Of a DNA stretch of 64,000 nt, positions 27,101-36,547 are shown piece after piece. The notes beneath the pieces are model-generated. The model worked only from the letters and a program-made list of their open reading frames with translations. It was not told the DNA's origin and ran no database searches. Each line of letters begins with the position of its first letter. Positions within the stretch are counted from its first letter, which is position 1. The position numbers and the translations under genes were made by a program. Origin of the DNA: JAHEZL01 sp964406465 (GTDB taxonomy: Bacteria > Bacteroidota > Bacteroidia > Flavobacteriales_C > GCA-002722245); NCBI GenBank assembly GCA_964406465.1, contig CAYORT010000013.1:14712-78711 (forward strand), given 5' to 3'.

Positions 27101-29737
27101 ATGAAAAAAATCAATTACTACTTGACATTATGTCTAGCGTTATTCATGACGTTAGGTGCTAATGCAGGGAACTTGAAGGTCACAGGGTATTTCCCATCTT
27201 ACCGTCCGACCACTAACGTCTCTGCACAATGCGATTATTTGACAGACATTATTTTCTCGTTCATCAATCCTGATGAATTTGGTCCAGGAAATCTAGTAAA
27301 GACCAACACTGATCCGGTATTTGGCTTCGATGCTAACAAATTCATTATTGTTAGAGATGCTGCAGCTGCAAAAGGAACCAATTTATGGTTGGCGCTTGGT
27401 GGAGCTGATGATGCTTACAGAAGAACAAATAACTTAAATAGAATCAATGCAAACTCAACTTACAGAAACACCTTAGCTACTGAATTAGTAGCTTATGCCA
27501 ATGCAAATGGTTGTTATGGTGTTTCTATTGACCACGAGTTCCCGGTTGGTAGCACAAACACAGCTAACCACTTGCTTTTCCTTCAGGCTTTGAAAACTGC
27601 AATTGCAGGTTCAAGTAACCCAAACTTGAAAGTAGCATTGGCTGTTGGTGGTGAATACGCTGGTGGAACAAACCACTTAGGTTATGTTGACAACTCATTA
27701 TTTGGTGTAAACGCTAACTTAGTTGATGAGTGGCACTTAATGGCATATGACATGCCAACACCAAATGGTACTCCTTACAATGCTAATAGCCACTCTTCTC
27801 TTGCCGATGCGCAAGGAACAATGGAAGGTTGGAATACTAAAGGTGTTCCTTATAGCAAAATGTTATTGGGTGTACCTTTCTATGCTAGATCTTCTTCTAA
27901 CAGAGCAAATACTTTAGAATACAACAATTTAGGTGGTACTAAATCTACCAACTTCTCAAATGATAACTATGGTTCTTGGTACTACAATGGCTGTCCAACT
28001 TTACAAGCTAAAATGGAATTGGCTTATACTACTAAACAATCAATGGGTATCTTGATTTGGGACTTAGGTCAAGATTTTGCTCCATCAGATCAATATTCAT
28101 TGTTAAAATGTATCAACACCAAGAAATTGGTTATGTGTCCGATCCCAAAACCTAATTTAGGTGCCGACAAAGGTTTTTGTGCTCCAAACTCAGTTTTACT
28201 TGATCCAGGTGTACCTGCATCGGTTGGTAGAACTTTCGCATGGTATAAAGACAACAACTTAGTGAATGGTCAAACAGGAACTACTCTATCTGTTAGCTCT
28301 GCTGGAACATACAAAGTTGTTATTACAGAAGGTGGATGTTCTGCTCAAGATGAAATCGTAATCGTTGCAGGTTCTCCATTTACTACAAATGGTGCTTCTG
28401 GATGTAATGGTGACAACTTAACATTATCTGTTAACAATCCTACAATTGGTAAAACATATGATTGGTATGACGCTGCTATCGCTGGAACTAAATTAGGAAG
28501 TGGTACAAGCTACAGCCAAGTTTTCAATTCAACTACTACTTTATATGTTGAAGAGAAAGCTGCGGGTGTAAACACTTATACTGGCGCAATTCAAACTTAT
28601 GCTGATGTAGTTGGATTAGGTGGTGCTTTCTGGGCAATGCCATATAACAGCTCTTACAGAGCGCAAAGAATCACTGTATCTGCTGACTTAACTATCAAGT
28701 ATGTGAGAATTTATGTTTCGCATTCAGCAGGTGCAACTGGTAAAATTAAAGTATTGAAGGCTGTTGACAACTCATTAATTACTGAAGGAAGTACTTTCAG
28801 CTACCCAACAAAAACTGTTGTTGGTGATGGTTATGACATCGTTGATTTAGCTTGTAACTTTGCTTTAACGCCTGGTGATTACTTCATCTACCCTGAGTTA
28901 ACTTCTGGTACTTTAGGTTTTGGTGCGAACAAAGGTCAGGCTTTCACTCAAGCTGGCGTTTTTGACGTTGAAGCTAACAGTTATGTTGACTGGTCTCCAG
29001 GAGGTAATGCTACTTTCTTGACTTCAGAAAAAACTGACCCTGCTCACGTACACTACGGTTCATTGTTTAAAATTGTAATCGAAACTGGTGCTAACGCTTC
29101 TTGCGGAAGAACTGCTGCAACTGCAACTACAACAAGCTGTGCTGCTCCTTCAGTGACCATTACTAAACCAACAACTAACCAAGATTTTCCATTTGATAAC
29201 AACCCTATCAACTTAGAAGCATCTGTGACTTCAGGTTTAGGTCTTGCATCTGTGTCATTCGAAATTTGGGATGGTGTTACTAAATTGGCTACTATCGTAC
29301 CAAGCCAAAGTAACTCAACTTACTCTGCTACTTGGACTCCAACTACTTGGTATTCTTCACGCACTTACACTTTAAAAGTAATTGCTACAGATACTAAAAC
29401 TCCAACAGCACAAACTACAAATGCAACTGTAAACTTTACTGTTACATCTGGTGTTGGTATTGAAACTATCACTCCTGTAGTTGTTAGTCAAGTAAACTTG
29501 TATCCTAACCCTTCTTCTAGCAGCTTAAACGTTAACGTTTCTGCAGCTAAAGCTGGTTTAGCTACCATTTCAGTTTACGACTTAGCTGGAAGAACATTGT
29601 TCACAACTACTCAATCTATCAGCGTTGGTGAAAACATCTCTTCAGTAGATGTTAATTCATTGGCTTCTGGTTCTTACATCTTGAATGTTACTATGAACGG
29701 TGAAACCGTTAATAAATCATTCTCAGTTGTAAAATAA
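27101..29737 (+). CDS. Secreted GH18 chitinase-like protein with T9SS sorting domain
   Basis: 878 residues. Signal peptide 1-22 (ends LGANA). The GH18 barrel spans about residues 25-345: VTGYFPSYR, LWLALGGA, MAYDMPTPNG, MLLGVPFYARSS, SMGILIWDLGQDF. The catalytic D-x2-D-x-D-x-E is altered: the site reads YGVSIDHEF, so Asp144 and the acid Glu146 remain but the first two Asp are Tyr139 and Ser142. Then come an Ig-like module, a domain of about 160 residues, a second Ig-like module (SVTITKPTTNQDF) and a type-A C-terminal sorting domain beginning VNLYPNPSSSSLNV and ending GSYILNVTMNGE ... KSFSVVK. It should cross the outer membrane by T9SS. Its codon choice resembles that of fbaA and rplS, suggesting high expression. 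Chitin breakdown or a binding role are both possible. Confidence 0.9.
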   Translation: MKKINYYLTLCLALFMTLGANAGNLKVTGYFPSYRPTTNVSAQCDYLTDIIFSFINPDEFGPGNLVKTNTDPVFGFDANKFIIVRDAAAAKGTNLWLALGGADDAYRRTNNLNRINANSTYRNTLATELVAYANANGCYGVSIDHEFPVGSTNTANHLLFLQALKTAIAGSSNPNLKVALAVGGEYAGGTNHLGYVDNSLFGVNANLVDEWHLMAYDMPTPNGTPYNANSHSSLADAQGTMEGWNTKGVPYSKMLLGVPFYARSSSNRANTLEYNNLGGTKSTNFSNDNYGSWYYNGCPTLQAKMELAYTTKQSMGILIWDLGQDFAPSDQYSLLKCINTKKLVMCPIPKPNLGADKGFCAPNSVLLDPGVPASVGRTFAWYKDNNLVNGQTGTTLSVSSAGTYKVVITEGGCSAQDEIVIVAGSPFTTNGASGCNGDNLTLSVNNPTIGKTYDWYDAAIAGTKLGSGTSYSQVFNSTTTLYVEEKAAGVNTYTGAIQTYADVVGLGGAFWAMPYNSSYRAQRITVSADLTIKYVRIYVSHSAGATGKIKVLKAVDNSLITEGSTFSYPTKTVVGDGYDIVDLACNFALTPGDYFIYPELTSGTLGFGANKGQAFTQAGVFDVEANSYVDWSPGGNATFLTSEKTDPAHVHYGSLFKIVIETGANASCGRTAATATTTSCAAPSVTITKPTTNQDFPFDNNPINLEASVTSGLGLASVSFEIWDGVTKLATIVPSQSNSTYSATWTPTTWYSSRTYTLKVIATDTKTPTAQTTNATVNFTVTSGVGIETITPVVVSQVNLYPNPSSSSLNVNVSAAKAGLATISVYDLAGRTLFTTTQSISVGENISSVDVNSLASGSYILNVTMNGETVNKSFSVVK

Positions 29738-29758
29738 TTGAGTTAGAGAATAAAGGAA

Positions 29759-29789
29759 GCCTTCCGTCTTGCGACGGAAGGCTTTTTTA
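29759..29789 (+). terminator. Terminator of the chitinase-like gene
   Basis: A perfect 10-bp stem GCCTTCCGTC / GACGGAAGGC with loop TTGC, followed by six T. It lies 21 bases after the stop. Confidence 0.93.
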
Positions 29790-29848
29790 TTGCCTTTCAC
29801 GCAACAATACTGAGGCTTTCAAAGTACAAGATTCTCGAACAAATGCCT

Positions 29849-29856
29849 TATTTTTG
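29849..29856 (+). promoter_or_regulatory. -7 box of spoT
   Basis: TATTTTTG, an exact TAnnTTTG box, 20 bases before the ATG at 29877. No clear -33 box. Confidence 0.4.
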
Positions 29857-29876
29857 AATTACAAATTATAGCCACA

Positions 29877-32084
29877 ATGAGCGAACCAACAGTAGTGATA
29901 GATTTAGAGAAAGAGAAACAAGAAATCCTTAAAAGGTACAGAGGACTTCTTAGAGCAGGAAAAAAAGCAAGAACCGACCAAGAAAAAAAATTAATTAGAA
30001 AAGCTTTAACTGTTGCCATAGATGCGCATAAAGATATGCGCCGAAAATCAGGCGAACCTTACATCTACCACCCCATTGAAGTAGCTAGAATCACTGCTGA
30101 TGAAATTGGCCTAGGAACCACCTCCATCATTTGTGCACTTCTGCACGATACAGTTGAAGATACCCACATCACTTTAGAAGACATCAATTCGATGTTTGGT
30201 CCGAAGGTGACCAATATTGTAGATGGTCTTACAAAGATCTCCTCAATGGCCGACACTGGCGAAAATCAGTTCTCTATTCAAGCCGAGAACTTTAAAAGAA
30301 TTTTACTTACGCTTTCCGATGATATTAGGGTAATCTTAATAAAACTTGCCGATCGTTTGCACAACATGCGAACAATGGAGTTTATGCCACGCCATAAACA
30401 ATTAAAGATTGCATATGAAACATTAAATATTTATGCCCCACTAGCTCACCGCCTAGGATTATATGCCATTAAAACTGAGCTAGAAGATTTAGGTTTGCGC
30501 TATACAGAGCCCGAATTATATAAAAGTATCGAAGAAAATCTTGCTACAACCCAAAAGAAAAGAACACGATACATCAATAAATTTAGTTTACCCATCATCA
30601 ATGAATTAACCGATAAAGGCTTCGATTTCGACATCAAAGGACGCACGAAAAGTATTTTTTCTATCGCCCAAAAAATGAAGAAAAAAGAAGTCACCTTTGA
30701 TGAAGTTTACGACATCTTTGCGATAAGAATCATTTTAAATTCAAAACCCGAAGACGAAAAAACCGACTGTTGGAAAGTTTACTCGAGTGTTACCGACCTT
30801 TATACTCCAAGACCAGATAGATTGAGAGATTGGATCTCTACTCCCAAAGGAAATGGTTACGAATCGCTGCATACCACTGTGATGGGACAAGATGGTAAAT
30901 GGGTAGAAGTTCAAATTCGCACAAAACGAATGGATGAAATTGCAGAAAAAGGCTTGGCTGCACATTGGAAATACAAGGCTTTAAATGCCGAACAAGAAAA
31001 CCATCTTGATGTTTGGATTTCGAAAATCACCAAGATGCTTGAAACAGGTGACAATAACGCATTAGAGTTCATTGACGATTTTAAAATGAATTTCTTTGCC
31101 GATGAAATTTACGCATTCACCCCAGCAGGAGACATTAAAAATTTACCTGCCGGTTCTACAGCCCTTGACTTTGCATACGAAATCCACTCTAGAGTTGGAG
31201 ATCAGTGCATAGGCGCAAAGGTAAACCACAAATTGGTTCCATTAAACTATGAGCTTCAAAGTGGTGAACAAATAGAAATCCTTACTTCAAAGAAACAAAC
31301 TCCCAAAGAGGAATGGTTAAACTTTGTGGTGACCGCTAAAGCAAAAAGTTGCATCAAAGAAGCGCTTAAAGAAGATCAAAAAAGAATTGCGATAGAAGGC
31401 AAGGAAACCTTTAAAAATTGGATGGAAAAGCTGGATATATTAGTAAATCCAAATGTTTTAGGTCAACTCATCATGCACTTCAACGTGAAAGTTGCTAGTG
31501 ATTTGTATTTCAAAATTGCTTCTGACGCAGTTAAATATGAGGATATAGAAGGATTCTTCAAACAAAAAGAAGAGAATAAAAAGAAGAAATCTACCAAGGA
31601 AAAAGCTCCTTCTACACCAGGTAAAATTGGTATGCTCAACATTGGTGCCGATGAAAACATTAAATATTCTCTCTCTCCTTGCTGCAACCCTATTCCAGGC
31701 GATGAGGTTTTTGGATTCAACAGTGCAGACGAAGGCATTAAGATTCATAAAACCAACTGTCCAAATGCAATGCATTTGCTTTCAAACTTTGCATCAAGAA
31801 CAATTAAAGCACAATGGAATAACAGTCAGAATGTAGCATTTTTAACAGGAATTCAATTCATTGGAATAGATGACTTCGGACTATTGAATAAAATTACCAC
31901 CATCATCTCTATGGAGGAAAACATCAATATCAAATCGATATTTTTCACCAGCGAAGAAGGTTTCTTTGAAGGTAAAATCATGCTGTACGTAACCAATACC
32001 GATCACTTAAAAAATCTTATGGAGAAATTTAAAGTGATTCATGGGGTTCATAAAGTGGAAAGAATTATGGAAGTAGCAGTTTAG
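29877..32084 (+). CDS. Bifunctional (p)ppGpp synthetase/hydrolase, RelA/SpoT family
   Basis: 735 residues, normal for a long RSH protein. Order: HD hydrolase domain (YIYHPIEVARI, then CALLHDTVEDT with the metal His-Asp and the Glu-Asp pair, both intact), synthetase domain about 240-350 (FAIRIILN, STPKGNGYESLHT, VEVQIRTKRMDEIAEKGLAAH), TGS domain about 400-465 (YAFTPAGDIKNLPAGSTALD), a charged linker of Lys/Glu, a Cys-containing stretch (SPCCNPIPGDEVFG) and a C-terminal ACT domain. Both enzyme sites look active, so this is a Rel-type bifunctional protein that makes and breaks the starvation signal. Own promoter box and terminator. Confidence 0.95.
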   Translation: MSEPTVVIDLEKEKQEILKRYRGLLRAGKKARTDQEKKLIRKALTVAIDAHKDMRRKSGEPYIYHPIEVARITADEIGLGTTSIICALLHDTVEDTHITLEDINSMFGPKVTNIVDGLTKISSMADTGENQFSIQAENFKRILLTLSDDIRVILIKLADRLHNMRTMEFMPRHKQLKIAYETLNIYAPLAHRLGLYAIKTELEDLGLRYTEPELYKSIEENLATTQKKRTRYINKFSLPIINELTDKGFDFDIKGRTKSIFSIAQKMKKKEVTFDEVYDIFAIRIILNSKPEDEKTDCWKVYSSVTDLYTPRPDRLRDWISTPKGNGYESLHTTVMGQDGKWVEVQIRTKRMDEIAEKGLAAHWKYKALNAEQENHLDVWISKITKMLETGDNNALEFIDDFKMNFFADEIYAFTPAGDIKNLPAGSTALDFAYEIHSRVGDQCIGAKVNHKLVPLNYELQSGEQIEILTSKKQTPKEEWLNFVVTAKAKSCIKEALKEDQKRIAIEGKETFKNWMEKLDILVNPNVLGQLIMHFNVKVASDLYFKIASDAVKYEDIEGFFKQKEENKKKKSTKEKAPSTPGKIGMLNIGADENIKYSLSPCCNPIPGDEVFGFNSADEGIKIHKTNCPNAMHLLSNFASRTIKAQWNNSQNVAFLTGIQFIGIDDFGLLNKITTIISMEENINIKSIFFTSEEGFFEGKIMLYVTNTDHLKNLMEKFKVIHGVHKVERIMEVAV

Positions 32085-32100
32085 CTTATTTAAAACGCAT

Positions 32101-32138
32101 AAAAAAAGCCTCCGTCAACTGACAGAGGCTTTTTTTTA
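32101..32138. terminator. Bidirectional terminator
   Basis: A stem GCCTCCGTC / GACAGAGGC with one mismatch and loop AACT, flanked by seven A on the left and eight T on the right. It can end both the RelA/SpoT gene (plus) and the 162-residue gene (minus). Confidence 0.88.
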
Positions 32139-32151
32139 TGGATATTCTTGA

Positions 32152-32640
32152 TTACTTCTTCAAAGAGTAAACAGTAAGATTTTTCGATTTAAATGTAGAT
32201 CTAGTGATTTTACTTTCCAACCACAATTCCATCAAATAATTCTCCACTTTATCTTTATTTTGAGCAAACACCTTAGGTGACTTCGCCTTAAATTGAGCCA
32301 TTACCCATTCCAAAGATTTAACAGGTTCGGTTTCATCAGCTAAAACAGCCAATAAATTAGTCTTAACATCATCTGTCTCCTCCACCACTTTCTTAGTAAA
32401 CTTACGTGCTACTGCAGTAAGTTGCTCCATAAATTCTTGTCCGGTCATCACATCCTTAAAACGTATTTTCACAGCACCTTGCTTATTTTTCTCATCGGTA
32501 CTTGAAAACAAATACTTTTTATCAATTACTCTACAGTATTGACGAACGCCAGCGCTAGCTTTCGGATTTTCGAAAGACAAAATTCTGTTGTTCAGATACT
32601 CAGTCTCTTTAATGATTTTTTGAGCTTCAGTTTGATTCAT
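32152..32640 (-). CDS. Hypothetical protein, 162 residues
   Basis: I do not recognise the family. It is soluble, with no signal peptide or membrane helix and no Cys apart from one in RQYCRVIDK. It seems largely alpha-helical with a Lys/Glu-rich surface: an N-terminal helical part (QTEAQKIIKETEYLNNRIL), a middle part with possible strands (KGAVKIRFKDV-type) and a C-terminal helix (VENYLMELWLESKITRSTF). It has its own terminator and lies alone between two plus-strand genes. The codon pattern is like that of its neighbours and the start region is clean, so it is very likely a real gene. Confidence 0.7.
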   Translation of the reverse strand: MNQTEAQKIIKETEYLNNRILSFENPKASAGVRQYCRVIDKKYLFSSTDEKNKQGAVKIRFKDVMTGQEFMEQLTAVARKFTKKVVEETDDVKTNLLAVLADETEPVKSLEWVMAQFKAKSPKVFAQNKDKVENYLMELWLESKITRSTFKSKNLTVYSLKK

Positions 32641-32756
32641 GTTGTTTTTCTAAGGTTAAGGTAAAGTCCCTCACTTTACAAGAGCAAATTTAAAGGTAAA
32701 AACACATACCAAGCAAATTTTTCAACAATTTTACTTTTAATTGTTAATATTAGCGC

Positions 32757-33197
32757 ATGAAATTCATTCTCAAACACTTGCTGCTACTAAGCATTTTTAC
32801 TCTTGGATGCGACGAACCCCATATTATTCGCCACTCTTACCACTACATCAACTCTAAAAACCACACCAGTATTGAAGGAGAAGTATACGGTCTAGAAGAC
32901 ATGGATCACTACAATGTTATGCAAGCAGAGAGTATTATGCATGAACTTGTTGATGATACCAAGGCAAAACTGAAAATTCATGGCACAATTAAAGCAAAAA
33001 TCAACGAACAAAGATTTCAAGTAGAAAGCGAACAACACAATTACTTCACAGTTGAATTAGAACATCCTTTACAAGCGCACGATTCTTTAATTGGTAAGAA
33101 GTGTATTTTTCAGGGTATCGGACAAATGAATGAGTCTACTAAAGAAAAGGGTAGAACATTGCTTGTAGAAGCAAAATCAATGATCATTTTGCATTAA
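32757..33197 (+). CDS. Small lipoprotein of unknown function, OB-fold-like
   Basis: 146 residues. The N-terminus (MKFILKHLLLLSIFTLGCDE) is a lipoprotein signal with the Cys at residue 18. The rest contains alternating short strands (AKLKIHGTIKAKINEQRF, NYFTVELEHPL, GKKCIFQGIGQMN, LLVEAKSMIIL), which suggests a small beta barrel of the OB type, but this is a guess from pattern. Its stop TAA overlaps the stop of the convergent RND gene (shared TTAA). Confidence 0.65.
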   Translation: MKFILKHLLLLSIFTLGCDEPHIIRHSYHYINSKNHTSIEGEVYGLEDMDHYNVMQAESIMHELVDDTKAKLKIHGTIKAKINEQRFQVESEQHNYFTVELEHPLQAHDSLIGKKCIFQGIGQMNESTKEKGRTLLVEAKSMIILH

Positions 33198-35470
33198 TCT
33201 TTCCCTCTATCCTTAAAGAAATAAATTAGTAGAACAGGCAATAAAAGCATTTCGCAAATTATGGCTATAAGTAGAGTTAATCCTACCAATAAGCCAACAT
33301 AAAAGGAACTGGTAAAATCAGACAGCAGAAGGGTTAAAAAACCACATGATAATATCACCGAGGTTACCACCACAGCCTTTCCTGTAGATAAATAGGTACG
33401 TTTTAAAGCATAGAAGAAAGATTTCCCTTTATTCATTTCTTGCTTCAACCTACTCATTATATGGATGGTATCATCTACAGCAATACCAAAAGCAATCGAG
33501 AAAATAATTGAAGTTGATACACGCAAATGAATATCGGCAATCCCCATGAAACCAGCCACCACAAAACCTGGTATTATATTAGGGATAATGCAGATAATCA
33601 CCATCTTAATGCTTCTAAACTGCCAACCAACAATAAGCGCAATAAATCCAACCGAAAGCCATAATCCGTAAATCATATTTTTCGATAAACTCTCATTGTT
33701 CAAATCTAGCAAGTGAGCAGTTCCAGTTAGGTGAACATTCATTTTCTTAGAATCGATAACTTTAGCTGAATAGGCATAAAACCCCTTGTTCAACTCTATC
33801 ATGCGGTGCCCACCTAAATCAAGCATCTTACCGCTAATTCTAATAGATCTACCATCTTTCGACAAGTAGTTCTTTAAGATATCGGCAGTTTTATCAAAGG
33901 CTCCGAAAAGCTCTAGTTTTTCTTTTAAAGACAAATATTTTTCAGGGGAATCTGGTAAAACATAAAACTTCTGACTGGCAGAATGCTGAGCTTTATTGGC
34001 TTCCTTAATGAAAGTTAAAGGCGATGTTATGTTCACCAATTCATAATGCTTGGCGAGATATTTTTCAAGTGAATCGATTTTGCAGAGTACCCCGTAATCA
34101 AAAACATTTAAAGAAGAGTCTTTGAGCTCGATAACTACTTCAAGCGGACGTGCGCCCCCAAACTTATCTTCGAAATAGGCAAAATCTTGCTTTACTGGAT
34201 CATCATTCGATAAATCTTCAAGTAAAAAATTGTCGATTTTGATATTGAACATGGCTACAAAACTTAAAATAGTGACCACTCCAGCAATAATTAAAATTCT
34301 TTTGGGATACTTGATGGTCCATAATAAAGTTGTTCGCAAAGCTTTCTGCCAGCGAATGTCGTTGCCTTGACGAAGAACTATTTTTGGAGTTCTAACATTA
34401 AGCAGAACACTTGGAAGTAATAGAAATGACATCAAGTAAGCAATAATCACCCCTATTCCACAGTACAATCCAAAATCTTGCACAGGCTCTATATTGGCTG
34501 TCATCAATGTGAAAAAACCTATTGCCGTTGAAACACATGTTAAAAATGTAGCGAAACCCACTTCTTTTATGGTAGATTTCAAGGCCTCCTCCTTAGACTT
34601 TCCCAAACGAAGCTCTTCAATATAATTGGTGAGAATATGCACCACATCCGACATTCCTACAATGAAAACCATCGTTGGCAATAAGGATGTTAATACATTC
34701 AAATCTTTTCCTGTAAAGTACATCACTGCTAAGGTCCACACTAGTGAAACCAAAACTGTGATTAGTGGTAATACAACTCCTAAAATCGACCTAAACGAAA
34801 ACCACAACACAACCATCAAAAGCAATATAGAAGCACTAATAAATAGCTTTAACTCACTGCCTAAAACCTCAATAAAATGTGCTTGGGCCTTAATTCTAGA
34901 TATGGCATGTAATTCATCGAATTTAAATTGCTTAAATAATCGTTCTAAATCTTTTAGCAATTTATCCGAAGGCTTCTTAGCCAATCTATCTTTAGTCTTA
35001 ACATAGATGCTAAGTGCTTTTCTATCATCAGAGAAAAAAGTGCCTACCAATTGCTCATTTGAAAATATTCGAATTGAATCTTTTCGGTACAAGCTTTCAT
35101 CGTCGAAATGTAAATATGGTAACTCTTGAATATCACCAAAATCACCTGCCTTGAAATAATTTAAATTTTTGGTAGGAGATATTACTTGTGTTACACTCTC
35201 TAGTCGAGAAATTGAATCGGCTAAGGCATTAACATTCTGCAAAAAATCACGATGAAAAATCCCCTTTTTGTTTTCCATTCCGATAATCAAAAAGTCATTA
35301 TCGCTCCCAAATTGCTTACTAAATTTTTGAAAGTATTCTATTTCAGTATCTCCTTTTGGAAAGAAATTCTCATATCGATAGTCAACCTTTACTCCCGTAA
35401 AAACCAAATAGGTAAACAGCACTGTTGCTAGTGATAAAACAACCAATATGATTCTACTCGTTCTTAACAT
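33194..35470 (-). CDS. RND/MMPL-family membrane exporter
   Basis: 758 residues in the two-fold RND layout: helix 1 (residues 7-27), a periplasmic domain of about 180 residues, five helices, then the second half with the same order. The membrane signature acids are visible (FIVGMSDVVHILTNYIEEL in half 1 and AFGIAVDDTIHIMSRLKQEM in half 2). Its length fits the HAE3/MMPL branch and is shorter than AcrB (about 1050). Members move lipids, sterols or hopanoids by proton motive force. No membrane-fusion or TolC partner is adjacent. The gene stands alone and is divergent from menE by 36 bases. Confidence 0.85.
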   Translation of the reverse strand: MLRTSRIILVVLSLATVLFTYLVFTGVKVDYRYENFFPKGDTEIEYFQKFSKQFGSDNDFLIIGMENKKGIFHRDFLQNVNALADSISRLESVTQVISPTKNLNYFKAGDFGDIQELPYLHFDDESLYRKDSIRIFSNEQLVGTFFSDDRKALSIYVKTKDRLAKKPSDKLLKDLERLFKQFKFDELHAISRIKAQAHFIEVLGSELKLFISASILLLMVVLWFSFRSILGVVLPLITVLVSLVWTLAVMYFTGKDLNVLTSLLPTMVFIVGMSDVVHILTNYIEELRLGKSKEEALKSTIKEVGFATFLTCVSTAIGFFTLMTANIEPVQDFGLYCGIGVIIAYLMSFLLLPSVLLNVRTPKIVLRQGNDIRWQKALRTTLLWTIKYPKRILIIAGVVTILSFVAMFNIKIDNFLLEDLSNDDPVKQDFAYFEDKFGGARPLEVVIELKDSSLNVFDYGVLCKIDSLEKYLAKHYELVNITSPLTFIKEANKAQHSASQKFYVLPDSPEKYLSLKEKLELFGAFDKTADILKNYLSKDGRSIRISGKMLDLGGHRMIELNKGFYAYSAKVIDSKKMNVHLTGTAHLLDLNNESLSKNMIYGLWLSVGFIALIVGWQFRSIKMVIICIIPNIIPGFVVAGFMGIADIHLRVSTSIIFSIAFGIAVDDTIHIMSRLKQEMNKGKSFFYALKRTYLSTGKAVVVTSVILSCGFLTLLLSDFTSSFYVGLLVGLTLLIAIICEMLLLPVLLIYFFKDRGKD

Positions 35471-35506
35471 TGCGGCGCAAAGATAACTTTTAATACCTTT
35501 AAGCTT

Positions 35507-36547
35507 GTGAATTCAAGTGTTAAATATATACAGTTCGATTTTGCTACACAGAGCAATGAAGAAATTAGGCAACAAGCCTTGAAATACTCAAACGACAGTA
35601 GGTCTTGGGTGAAGAAATGTGCCGATTTAATATTAGAATGGCTCAACACCGAAGATTTCATTAACGCCCAAAGCTCAGGTACAACGGGAATTCCAAAAGA
35701 ATTTAAAATTCAAAAAGACAAAATAATTGCAAGCTCTAAACTTACTGCTCAAGCTTTCGATTTAAAAAAAGGAAGCTCTGTGTTGCTTTGCTTATCAACC
35801 GACTTTATTGCTGGTAAAATGATGGTCGCAAGAAGCGAAGTTAATCGCTGGAACCTTTATGCAGTAGAGCCCTCTGCAAATCCCTTAAATGACATAGACC
35901 TTAATCTTGATTTCGCTGCTTTTGTGCCAAATCAAGTCTTCGAAATACTTAGTTCGCCTTCAAATTTGAAAATTAACAACATAAAAAAAATAATCATTGG
36001 CGGAGGTGAAATTAATAGTGCCTTAAAAAGTCTTCTTAAAGACACAACGAGTGAAGTTTACCAAACATTCGGCATGACCGAAACGGTAAGTCATATTGCA
36101 ATTAAGCAAATTAGACCTATAGAAGAGGAATATTATAAAGCTTTACCAGGTATTCATTTTGAAGTCGACCGCGATGGCTGTTTGATAATTCACGCGCCTC
36201 AACTCAACCAAAACGCTTTCTTTACCAAAGATTGTGTGGAAATCATTGATAAAACTTCCTTCCAATGGCTTGGTAGATTCGATAACATTATTAATTCAGG
36301 TGCTGTGAAATTAAATCCCGAAGCAATAGAACAAAAAATAAGAAGTCGAATTACCAATGAATTTATAGTAAGTTCTATTCCCGACGACAAACTAATCAAC
36401 AAACTCATTTTGCTTGTTGAAGGCACAGCAACAATTAATCTTTCAGAAATAAATAATGTATTAGACAGATATGAACAACTTAGGGAAGTTAAATTCATTT
36501 CAGAATTCCCGCGAACTGCTTCAGGAAAAATAATTAGAAAATTTTAG
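35507..36547 (+). CDS. menE: o-Succinylbenzoate-CoA ligase-like AMP-binding enzyme
   Basis: 346 residues. The start is GTG at 35507, as no suitable ATG exists. Marks of the adenylate-forming family: P-loop SSGTTGIPKE, QTFGMTETVSHIA, GRFDNIINSGAVKLNP and the C-terminal Lys in RTASGKIIRK. The small size fits the short MenE found in Bacteroidota, which starts close to the P-loop region. MenE activates o-succinylbenzoate for menaquinone synthesis. No other men gene is in the window, so the assignment rests on length and motifs; another acyl-CoA ligase is possible. Its TAG stop overlaps the stop of the giant coiled-coil gene. Confidence 0.75.
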   Translation: MNSSVKYIQFDFATQSNEEIRQQALKYSNDSRSWVKKCADLILEWLNTEDFINAQSSGTTGIPKEFKIQKDKIIASSKLTAQAFDLKKGSSVLLCLSTDFIAGKMMVARSEVNRWNLYAVEPSANPLNDIDLNLDFAAFVPNQVFEILSSPSNLKINNIKKIIIGGGEINSALKSLLKDTTSEVYQTFGMTETVSHIAIKQIRPIEEEYYKALPGIHFEVDRDGCLIIHAPQLNQNAFFTKDCVEIIDKTSFQWLGRFDNIINSGAVKLNPEAIEQKIRSRITNEFIVSSIPDDKLINKLILLVEGTATINLSEINNVLDRYEQLREVKFISEFPRTASGKIIRKF

